Source of the DNA: JANWHF01 sp036276235 | Lineage (GTDB): Bacteria; Planctomycetota; Phycisphaerae; Tepidisphaerales; Tepidisphaeraceae | Length of the DNA stretch: 30,486 bases | Direction of reading: 5' to 3' | NCBI GenBank assembly: GCA_036276235.1 | Contig: DATBDZ010000233.1 | Span: forward strand, 1-30,486 | Part shown: piece after piece, positions 17,287-23,147 of the stretch | How the letters are laid out: each line of letters starts with the position of its first letter | How positions within the stretch are numbered: the first letter of the stretch is position 1 | Made by a program: the position numbers and the translations under genes | Notes under the pieces: generated by a model | The model's database searches: none | The model's input: the letters and a program-made list of their open reading frames with translations, nothing else | Told to the model about the DNA's origin: nothing

Positions 17287-18051
17287 TTACTTGGCCGCCT
17301 CGGCGTTCCAGATTTTCACGTCATCGAAGTATCCGGCTTTGTCGGCGGATGTTCCGCCGCAGCCGAACTCGATCTTTGATTTGGTTGGATGCGCGATGCC
17401 CGAGGATTTGAGGAATGCGACGGGCTTCCCATCGATCGAGGCGCGCATGCTGTCGCCGACGGTTTCCAGCACCATCGTGTACCACTTGTTCTCTTCAAGC
17501 TGCACCGGAAACGTCGCGCTGCGGCCGACCAGCAGCTTGGCCTTCTCGGTCCGCTGCGACGGATCGGTCATCGCATAAATGTCATTGCGCATTGACCCAT
17601 CCTTCTGATCGGTGAGGTTCACGCTCTTGGGCGTGACGCGCACAAAGCAGATGTGGCCATAGTGCGCGCCGGTGTACTTGCGATCATCAAACTCCGCGGA
17701 AACCGCGGATGCGCCGTTAAAGCGAAATCGGAATTCGACGATGCTGTCTTTTGTCGGCACATCGCTGCCAACGACGGCCTGATGCCCCGTGACGGCCGGC
17801 TTCCCATCCTGCGCTGGCGTCGTCTGCCGCGTCTGCGTCCCCTTCATCGCGCCGTTCTCCAGCGTGAACGTCGGCACCACCTGGCCCCAGGCCTTGCCAA
17901 GCTCCGCGCGCTCGAAGTCATCGGAAAACAAAAGCTCCTTTTTCTTAGCAATCGGCTCCGCCGGCACCTGCCGCAAATCCGCCGCCAGGCCAATGAGCGT
18001 GAATGCGACAACAGCAAGAAAGGCCGATGAGATGAGCAGGCGTTTGTTCAT
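17287..18051 (-). CDS. Secreted DUF1080-like (3-keto-disaccharide hydrolase type) protein
   Basis: The product is 254 aa from the ATG at 18051. An in-frame extension to 18189 runs into tandem-repeat DNA and is rejected. MNKRLLISSAFLAVVAFTLI is a signal peptide, ending near LAADLRQ. The mature part begins LLFSDDFERAELGKAW, then a jelly-roll-like pattern with strands such as VEFRFRFNG, YTMVLETVGDSMRASIDGKPVAFL and KSKIEFGC, ending YFDDVKIWNA. This matches the concanavalin-like fold of DUF1080, abundant in planctomycetes and linked to glycan breakdown. The exact substrate is unknown. It precedes dinB by 11 bases but has no obvious link in function. Confidence 0.78.
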   Translation of the reverse strand: MNKRLLISSAFLAVVAFTLIGLAADLRQVPAEPIAKKKELLFSDDFERAELGKAWGQVVPTFTLENGAMKGTQTRQTTPAQDGKPAVTGHQAVVGSDVPTKDSIVEFRFRFNGASAVSAEFDDRKYTGAHYGHICFVRVTPKSVNLTDQKDGSMRNDIYAMTDPSQRTEKAKLLVGRSATFPVQLEENKWYTMVLETVGDSMRASIDGKPVAFLKSSGIAHPTKSKIEFGCGGTSADKAGYFDDVKIWNAEAAK

Positions 18052-18160
18052 GGTTGGCTCGGTTTCCAGAAAGTGAAAGCGTTGGCATGCTAAGTTGATG
18101 AACAGGTGAGAGCAAGAGATTTTCACCCGGCGCGCGTCCGCCTGGTCATAAGAATTAACC

Positions 18161-18200
18161 GCAGATGAACGCGGATGAACGCAGATCAATGCGGGTCATT
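18161..18200. repeat. Four 10-bp tandem repeats
   Basis: GCAGATGAAC, GCGGATGAAC, GCAGATCAAT and GCGGGTCATT follow each other without gaps. Similar GCAGATGAACGC strings occur as scattered repeats in other bacterial genomes. Confidence 0.65.
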
Positions 18201-18308
18201 CAAAGCACCCATATTGCCGCAATGAAACCTTTTGCATCAAATAATTCATCATTCCGTTGCATTGCAACGTCTTTGATGTTGCATCGCGCGAAAGAAAAGC
18301 CAGTAGTC

Positions 18309-18333
18309 AGAAGCCAGAAGCCAGAAGCCAGAA
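18309..18333. repeat. AGAAGCC tandem repeat
   Basis: Three full 7-bp AGAAGCC units plus a partial one. A similar degenerate pattern, AAACCAGAAACCGGAAACTG, lies at about 18603-18622. Confidence 0.6.
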
Positions 18334-18643
18334 AGAAAGCTCGCGGGTCAAATGTTTTTTTCGCGCCGCTACCTGCCCGACCGCTGTTTTTGGATCGCCA
18401 GCCGGGTGCCGCGCAACATTCTTCAACATTTTTTGCAACATCGCCGCCATGTTGCGCCGAGCTTTTCCCGCGCCGGAGCTGTCAACCACGAACGGCACGA
18501 AGAGATCACGAAGGACTACGAAGAATCCGCAGACTGACAATAGACAATAGAGAGCGCTCATCCTGGACCCGGTGACCTGCCGTTTCTCTGAACCAGTTCT
18601 TGAAACCAGAAACCGGAAACTGGAAACTCATCTCCTCACTATA

Positions 18644-18667
18644 GAGCAAAAAGTTTGCTTTTTGTTC
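18644..18667. terminator. Bidirectional hairpin candidate
   Basis: GAGCAAAAAG pairs with CTTTTTGTTC around a TTTG loop, with one G-T pair. Its A/T-rich stem gives a U-run on either strand. No gene end lies immediately next to it, so its role is uncertain. Confidence 0.35.
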
Positions 18668-18960
18668 GATAACTCGCTTTCCGGAAATGATTTACAAATT
18701 ATGACCCCCTCCCCTGATTTCTCGTCGCGCAAGTGCTTGATGCTTCAATAGTTGTCAACTTGTCGCGCTGACAAAAACGATCGAAAAGTTATAAAAATCC
18801 AGAAATCTTTCGACGCGCACAACTCATCGCCGCTGCGGAAGTTACGGTAAAAGAATCTTCGAGCGCTGCGCGTAAATCGCTATGACATTCTGCTGGAGAG
18901 GCATGCCGCGGGGCTGGCGCAGATCATGAGTGGTGTAGTAGAAGCCAAAGGCCGGAACGC

Positions 18961-19218
18961 TCACGAGCCAGTATTGATTCGGTTCTCAAGTTCCGCGAGC
19001 GTCCTTATGATGTCGTCAAAGCTCGTTGGTTCCATCAAGTACATGTCCCGCATCGCCTGGTAATCTCGACGCAGCCCTGGCAGTCGATCAAGAGGAGGGA
19101 CGAGGCGGAATGTGCCGGGCTTCGCAGCATCGTAGTTCGCCCATGCACTGCCAAAGAACTGGAAAGCGAGCTTCACGCCGGCTCCCGGGCCATTTCGCGG
19201 AAGATCGGGTGCATCCAT
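18961..19218 (-). pseudogene. C-terminal remnant of an AbiEii-type toxin (nucleotidyltransferase)
   Basis: The 85-aa frame contains FFGSAWANYDAAKPGTFRLV, then LRRDYQAMRDMYL and SFDDIIRTLAELENRIN. These are the usual C-terminal blocks of AbiEii/AbiGii-type nucleotidyltransferase toxins. The N-terminal catalytic domain, normally about 180 residues with the GSxxD-type motif, is absent. The remnant follows the antitoxin frame with a 46-base overlap. The antitoxin stop sits in GCGTGAAG, so GTGAAG could be the old toxin start, followed directly by C-terminal sequence; an internal deletion explains this well. It should not be toxic. Confidence 0.65.
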
Positions 19219-19616
19219 GCGGGAGCTAGACGAAGGTCTGTGAGAAGTTCCCGTCGCTTTGCCAACGGGATCGTTCGCTTGAGATGATCTCGCCGCTCCC
19301 GGGTCACATGCTGCTCGCCCAGTTCGCGCAGGGCTTGAATCAAGAGGCCGCTGAGCCGTCCAGCCCCTGCCATGTTCCGGGGCGTCGTCCGGCGAAGCTG
19401 GATCGTGGCTCGGCCAATCCTTACGGTCCGTGTCGGGCCATCGGTCAGGAAGATCGCTTTGGCCGGCACCTGGTCAGACAATCCCAGGGCATTTGCCGCA
19501 TACGCTCCCGCAGGTTGAAGGCGCGTGCGGTCGCGGCCGGCCAATGCCCTTGCCACAACCTCGGCCGAAGGAGAAAGCAGTCCGAGCTTCGCGTGCTCTT
19601 TCGGGAAGTCGTACAC
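19173..19616 (-). pseudogene. N-truncated AbiEi/DUF6088-type antitoxin
   Basis: The 147-aa frame (GTG start) begins YDFPKEHAKLGLLSPS and continues with QPAGAYAANALGLSDQVP, FLTDGPTRTVRIG, IQLRRTTPRNM and LLTDLRLAPAWM. These blocks fit the AbiEi-like DUF6088 antitoxin family of type IV toxin-antitoxin systems. Family members normally have about 50 more residues, a winged helix, before YDxP. Here the frame is closed by a TGA 19 codons upstream and no helix-turn-helix is readable. Without it, promoter binding and autoregulation should be lost. It follows the attC-like site, so it could be a decayed second cassette. Confidence 0.65.
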
Positions 19617-19713
19617 GCCTCGCTTTGAGATGGTCGAATCCGGGGATCGGCTGATCGAGCATCACGAACACACGCTCGGCTCGGAAGTTGGCCATGTCGC
19701 ACCGCCGGATTCG

Positions 19714-19814
19714 GCATAACGGACTGACGTTCAGCGGCCGGGCGGGTACCGGACGCACTCACGAACAACAAGGACCGCGACGCCCGCGCGGTCCGCTGCA
19801 ACGGCTGGTTATGC
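19714..19814 (-). other. attC-like integron recombination site
   Basis: Read on the minus strand, this 101-bp element starts GCATAAC and ends GTTATGC, fitting the R'' and R' boxes. Inside, GTTGCAGCGG and CCGCTGAAC pair except for one extra base on the left side, the extrahelical base expected in attC. Further inward pairing includes CGGGCG with CGCCCG. The right end, CCGCTGAACGTCAGTCCGTT, resembles the aadA-type attC end. It follows the cassette ORF by 17 bases. The expected orientation matches the ORF. Confidence 0.72.
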
Positions 19815-19830
19815 CCACGCCGGGACGCCG

Positions 19831-20379
19831 TCATCGGTAGAGCAGGACACCCGATCCCGCGGATTCATCCCACCCGCAGGGAATGTGCCCGGCGGCGTAG
19901 AGCTGCCAAAGCGAATGATAAAACCCCGGCTGGAAGATATCCCGATAGTTTACTTCCTGCCAATAGCAGACTAGATCCGACCGGACGAACCGCATCAATT
20001 CGCGCGGCAGCCCCACGCGATCGAGCGCGTCCTCGGCCGCAGAGCGAACGTGCTTGTCGATGAACTGCTCGAAAGCCCACACGTGCTCATTCCACTCCGA
20101 CGCACGATTTTGAAGACGCTTTGCGATTCGCACCGTGATCTCGTTGCGGCGCTCAAGCCGAGTGTCCGCCCAAGCGTCGGAGCCAATCAGTTCCGGCACC
20201 TCGGTCACCACGCCGACTCGGCGAATCGCGACGTCTGGGATCGCGCCTGCAAACGCAGCTTCTCCTGAAACGGCCGCAAGCCACGGATTGCTCGTCGCGG
20301 CGCGTAACGGCTCCTCAGGAAATGGCGGTCGGTAATAGACCGGCTTTGCAAACGTGAGAAGGCTGTTCCCCGTGGGCAT
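19831..20379 (-). CDS. Cassette-borne protein of unknown function
   Basis: The product is 182 aa. I recognise no family. It has no signal peptide or membrane segment; it looks like a soluble alpha/beta protein ending in an aromatic-rich stretch (CYWQEVNYRDIFQPGFYHSL). Its ATG lies inside the GTTATGC core at 20376-20382, and its stop lies 17 bases before the attC-like site. The implied cassette, 19720-20381, is 662 bp and is almost filled by this ORF, which is typical for cassettes. The nearest ribosome-binding candidate, AGGAG, is about 11 bases upstream, in the attI-side sequence. It appears intact. Confidence 0.68.
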   Translation of the reverse strand: MPTGNSLLTFAKPVYYRPPFPEEPLRAATSNPWLAAVSGEAAFAGAIPDVAIRRVGVVTEVPELIGSDAWADTRLERRNEITVRIAKRLQNRASEWNEHVWAFEQFIDKHVRSAAEDALDRVGLPRELMRFVRSDLVCYWQEVNYRDIFQPGFYHSLWQLYAAGHIPCGWDESAGSGVLLYR

Positions 20380-20494
20380 AACCTTTTAGTCTCCTGCCCG
20401 CCAGCGCAACATAGCACCGGCTGACCCTCGTCAGCTTGCCGGCCTCGGGGCCACTTGTCAAAGCAATAATTCTGTTGACTCGGCCAAGATTGGT
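20376..20494 (-). other. attI-side region with GTTATGC core
   Basis: On the minus strand GTTATGC runs from 20382 to 20376; the recombination cut would fall after its G, making the cassette begin TTATGCCCAC. The region lies between the divergent integrase start and the first cassette, where attI is expected. No second attC-like arm is readable here, which fits attI more than attC. The exact attI limits cannot be set by eye. Confidence 0.5.
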
Positions 20495-20905
20495 ATGGTA
20501 TCTGTTCGGCTCACGAAATCCATGAAATTGCTTGAGAAATTCGAGGCGGTGGGCCGGCAACGCCGGTTGGCCGACAATACCATCGATGCCTATCGCGGCT
20601 GGATTCAGCAGTTTCTCCGCTTCTGCGCCACTGCCCGCGGGCAGTGGACCCAGCCCCAGGAACTGGGCAACACCGAGGTCGAGTCCTTTCTCAATGACCT
20701 CGTGACCCGGCGAAGACTCTCGGCCTCTTCGCAGAACCAGGCGCTTAACGCGCTGGTCTTTCTTTATGCGCAAGTGCTCGATGCTCTCCCGGAAAATCAC
20801 CTGGGAAAGTTTGCTCTTCTGCGCTCGACCCGACCCAGGCGGGTGCCGACCGTCTTGGACGCAGAAAACGGGGACGCAGAAAACGGGTCGGGTGCGATTA
20901 TGTGA
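20495..20905 (+). pseudogene. Truncated integron-type tyrosine recombinase (IntI-like)
   Basis: The frame codes 136 aa; ATG at 20495 or 20522 (MKLLEKFEAV). Residues 10-121 match the N-terminal SAM-like DNA-binding domain of integron integrases: RRLADNTIDAYRGWIQQFL, EVESFLNDLVTRRRLSASSQ, NQALNALVFLYAQVL and RPRRVPTVL. Complete IntI proteins are about 320-340 aa and carry the R..HxxR..Y active site after this point. Here, directly after Leu121, the frame enters the 118-bp repeat element and ends. No C-terminal domain is found before the next gene at 21009. The recombinase must be inactive. Confidence 0.75.
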
Positions 20906-20975
20906 TTTCCGGCTCGGCCTGTTTCTGATCTCAGTCGCACTTGACCCGTTTCTGCGTCGACCCGTTTTCTGCGTC
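20858..20975. mobile_element. 118-bp inverted-repeat element truncating the integrase
   Basis: The left arm carries GACGCAGAAAACGGG twice and ends GGGTGCGA. The right arm is its reverse complement with small changes (TCGCACTTGACCCG, then two CCCGTTT(T)CTGCGTC copies). The core of about 35 bases has no ORF. The 5' edge coincides with the loss of IntI similarity. Confidence 0.7.
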
Positions 20976-21008
20976 TTGATTGTCCTCCAAAGCGTTCGTG
21001 CCGCCACT

Positions 21009-21884
21009 TTAGAATTTGCCGTTGTTGTTCTTCCATTCTGTCTTAGCAGGGATGGTTTCGATCGTATCCCAGTGCTCGGCAATCTTGCCGTTCTCAACGC
21101 GGAAAAGGTCATAGAAGGATGTTGGCTTCCCGCCGAACGTGCCTTCGCTGACGGTCAGCACGAAATCGCCGTGGCCTAAAACTTTATGAATCTTGTCGTA
21201 CTTCATTGTGACGCCTTGCTTGGCTAAGGCTTGCAGCGCCTTGCCCAGTCCAGAAAGGCCGTCGCCGATTTGCGGGTTGTGCTGAACGTAGTTGTCGCCA
21301 TCGAAGTAGCCGGCGAGTTTGTCCATCTTGCTTCCGACGAGAATGTCCTCGACGAAGTTTTGCACCAGCTTTTTATTGGCGTCGGTCTTGTCCATCTCCT
21401 TGGACGTAACCGGCCCGTCGATCATCGTGTGCCCGCTGGGGTTGGGGTCATTGGGCTTGGTCTGAAGGTTGTCCCAGTGTTCAACAATCTTGCCATCCTC
21501 AAAGCGGAAAACATCGAAGCCAATTTTCGGCCCGAAGAAGTTGTAATCGGTGTGGGCGAAGACCAGATTGCCATCTTGAAAGACGCGCACGGTGTTCACC
21601 TTTGCCGAGCCGGGCGGCAATGCCTTTAGCAATGAGGCGAGTCCTGCCAATCCGTCCCCCGCGGCGAGATTATGTTGGATATATTTGTCCGGATTGACGA
21701 CGGCGACGGGCTTGGGGTCACCGGTCTCGATGCTCTTGAGCAGGTCAACGACCTGCTGCGCTTCATTCGACTTCATCTGGTTCTCCTTCTGGGCTTGTGG
21801 CGGTTGTTGTGGGTCTGCCTGGCCAACGCGTTGTACGCATGCAATGAGAATTGCCGCTGCGGCTGCGACATGAACGACTTTCAT
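21009..21884 (-). CDS. Double SnoaL-like (NTF2 fold) lipoprotein candidate
   Basis: The product is 291 aa from the ATG at 21884; CTGGAG lies five bases upstream, which favours it over the ATG at 21905. MKVVHVAAAAAILIAC ends in LIAC, a fair lipobox, so the protein may be lipid-anchored; otherwise it is simply exported. Two copies of the same fold follow, at about 40-145 and 165-280: each has YIQHN/YVQHN, GDGLxGL, a strand pair, FDVFRFEDGKIVEHWD or YDLFRVENGKIAEHWD. This is the SnoaL-like polyketide-cyclase-related family. The substrate is unknown. It follows the Rrf2 gene and has its own promoter candidate. Confidence 0.8.
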   Translation of the reverse strand: MKVVHVAAAAAILIACVQRVGQADPQQPPQAQKENQMKSNEAQQVVDLLKSIETGDPKPVAVVNPDKYIQHNLAAGDGLAGLASLLKALPPGSAKVNTVRVFQDGNLVFAHTDYNFFGPKIGFDVFRFEDGKIVEHWDNLQTKPNDPNPSGHTMIDGPVTSKEMDKTDANKKLVQNFVEDILVGSKMDKLAGYFDGDNYVQHNPQIGDGLSGLGKALQALAKQGVTMKYDKIHKVLGHGDFVLTVSEGTFGGKPTSFYDLFRVENGKIAEHWDTIETIPAKTEWKNNNGKF

Positions 21885-21898
21885 CCGGGCTCCAGTCC

Positions 21899-21930
21899 GT
21901 AACATATAATGTTACAGTTAAGGGTGTAAG
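21899..21930 (-). promoter_or_regulatory. Promoter and palindrome upstream of the SnoaL-like gene
   Basis: Minus strand CTTACA (21930-21925) and TATATG (21908-21903) are 16 bases apart, a plausible promoter. A perfect 7-bp inverted repeat, GTAACAT...ATGTTAC with a three-base centre (21899-21915), overlaps the -10. A repressor bound there would block transcription; the neighbouring Rrf2 protein is the obvious candidate. Confidence 0.5.
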
Positions 21931-21934
21931 AGAA

Positions 21935-22363
21935 CTACTTCCGCGCGGGGGACCGAACTCCCTTCAACACGTCGGCAATGGTTACTTCGTCCATCTCCTT
22001 CTCCAATCGCGTCTCGAACTGCTCTACGTGCCGCCTGAGCACCGAATGTACGCTTCGTCCGACCGGACAAAGCGGATTGGGGTCGCTACGTGATTCGGCA
22101 AAGAGCGTTCCCGGATCGACCGCTCGGTATACATCCGCCAGCGCGATTCGCTCCGGGCGCTTTGCCAATGTCGAGCCGCCACCGGCACCTTCTGTTGAAG
22201 TAACCAGCCCGGCTTTACCCAGCAGCGCAAGCATCCGCCGAATCACGACCGGGTTTGTGTTCACGCTTCCGGCGATGTAGTCCGACGTCAACGCGCGCCC
22301 GTCTTCGTGTGCTAGAAGGGTCAGAATGTGAACACCGACGGAAAAACGCGTGCTTGCTGCCAT
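21935..22363 (-). CDS. Rrf2-family transcriptional regulator (YwnA-like)
   Basis: The product is 142 aa from the ATG at 22363. Longer in-frame starts overlap the operator and are rejected. It has the Rrf2 winged helix-turn-helix: RFSVGVHILTLLAHEDGRAL, then SDYIAGSVNTNPVVIRRMLA, LLGKAGLV and GAGGGSTLAKRPERIALADV. The sensor region has a single Cys (PLCPVGRSV), not the three-Cys cluster of IscR/NsrR, so it probably lacks an iron-sulphur cluster, like YwnA-type members. The upstream palindrome suggests autorepression, and the next gene downstream is a likely target. Confidence 0.85.
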   Translation of the reverse strand: MAASTRFSVGVHILTLLAHEDGRALTSDYIAGSVNTNPVVIRRMLALLGKAGLVTSTEGAGGGSTLAKRPERIALADVYRAVDPGTLFAESRSDPNPLCPVGRSVHSVLRRHVEQFETRLEKEMDEVTIADVLKGVRSPARK

Positions 22364-22372
22364 GGGGGCCAA

Positions 22373-22411
22373 AACTGGAACTATCGTAGTGCCAGTTGTG
22401 TGCTCCGTCAA
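22373..22411 (-). promoter_or_regulatory. Promoter and 25-bp operator palindrome of the Rrf2 gene
   Basis: Minus strand TTGACG (22411-22406), a 17-base spacer and TACGAT (22388-22383) make a good promoter. A 25-bp palindrome (22373-22397) overlaps the spacer, -10 and start site: AACTGG and CCAGTT arms, inner ACTA/TAGT, 10 of 12 pairs matching. This is the expected layout for an autorepressor operator. The -35 overlaps the end of the upstream gene. Confidence 0.65.
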
Positions 22412-23005
22412 GCATCCGTTGCGAAATGGTGTGCCGCGATGGCGCACAACAGTTCCGCCGTTTCCAGGTGTGCGGGTGAGGCGGAGCGGCCGAGGGTCAG
22501 GCGGATTGCCTTGCGGTTCCAGCCGGTCATGTCTTTGACGTGCTGGCCGAGGTTGGGGGAACTGCCGTCCAGCGATTGAATGTGCATGGGCTCAGCGCAG
22601 GCTGCCACCGCGTACGCTCCAGCATCAGGTGGCTCGACGTGCGCCAACAGGCCCGGCGGCAAGAGCTTGCGGTAACACGTCGGGGCAGAAGATCGTGAAG
22701 TTCCCGTCCTGCAAATCTTCCAAGGCGAAGACCTGCATGCGATGTTTTCCGTCCGCCACGTAAAACTGCACGGTCTGTTTTCCGATCAGCTTGGCGGCGT
22801 GGCCGGATAATTTCATCAGGGTGCATGCCAGGCGTTTCCAGAGCAGCGCACGATCCGCGTCAGACTCGGCCTCCAGGACTTCGAGGCGACGCCCGGCACT
22901 CACTTTGTCCTTGGGAGCGAGCTTGGCGAGGAAATCGTCGAAATGAAATGGACGCGTCAAAGACTCGCGCGCGGCCACCACCTGCTTCGCTTCGGAATTC
23001 GGCAT
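22408..23005 (-). pseudogene. Frameshifted gene of unknown function
   Basis: From the ATG at 23005 (MPNSEAKQVVAARES) the frame is open to about 22672, through VQFYVADGKHRMQVFALEDL and NFTIFCPDVL, then shifts and would end at 22625. The next frame reads on without a break as RKLLPPGLLAHVEPPDAGAY, SLDGSSPNLGQH, MTGWNRKAIRLTL and AELLCAIAAHHF to 22408. Removing one G of GG at 22671-22672 (+ strand) joins both into a protein of about 198 aa. No signal peptide or known domain is recognised. It could be a real mutation or a sequencing error. Confidence 0.65.
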
Positions 23006-23090
23006 AGCGTGCTCTTGGTTGAGAACTGAAAGGGGCCTACATTCCGGCCCAAGAGGTAGGAGAAAGATTAACCGCAGGCTCTTCAACAAC

Positions 23091-23121
23091 GAAAGCGGGG
23101 CGGCTGAGCCGCCCCGCTTTC
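23091..23121 (-). terminator. Hairpin terminator of the giant surface-protein gene
   Basis: GAAAGCGGGGCGGC (23091-23104) pairs perfectly with GCCGCCCCGCTTTC (23108-23121) around a three-base loop. It lies 26 bases beyond the minus-strand stop at 23148. The following minus-strand bases, GTTGTTGAAG, are weakly T-rich. Confidence 0.7.
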
Positions 23122-23147
23122 AAGTTCAGATGCCTTGCCGATCCAAC

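Larger units (their letters stand above)
18052..18960. other. Non-coding region with low-complexity repeats
   Basis: About 0.9 kb without a gene that I can support; the ORFs through it have no recognisable domain and consist of translated repeats. It contains the tandem repeats at 18161-18200 and 18309-18333, a CACGAA-rich stretch around 18488-18525, the hairpin at 18644-18667, and an AT-richer stretch at about 18640-18800 that is unlike its surroundings. Confidence 0.6.

Noticed and set aside
18052..18189. Upstream extension of the DUF1080-like gene
   Set aside because: The extra residues come from a 10-bp tandem repeat and hide the signal peptide that starts at 18051.
18257..18550. 97-aa plus-strand frame in the non-coding region
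   Set aside because: It consists of translated tandem repeats and has no ribosome-binding site or domain.
18961..19616. Functional toxin-antitoxin system
   Set aside because: The toxin lacks its catalytic domain and the antitoxin its DNA-binding domain.
19445..19834. 129-aa minus-strand frame over the attC-like site
   Set aside because: It is a translation of the attC-like palindrome followed by a shadow of the antitoxin frame; no family features.
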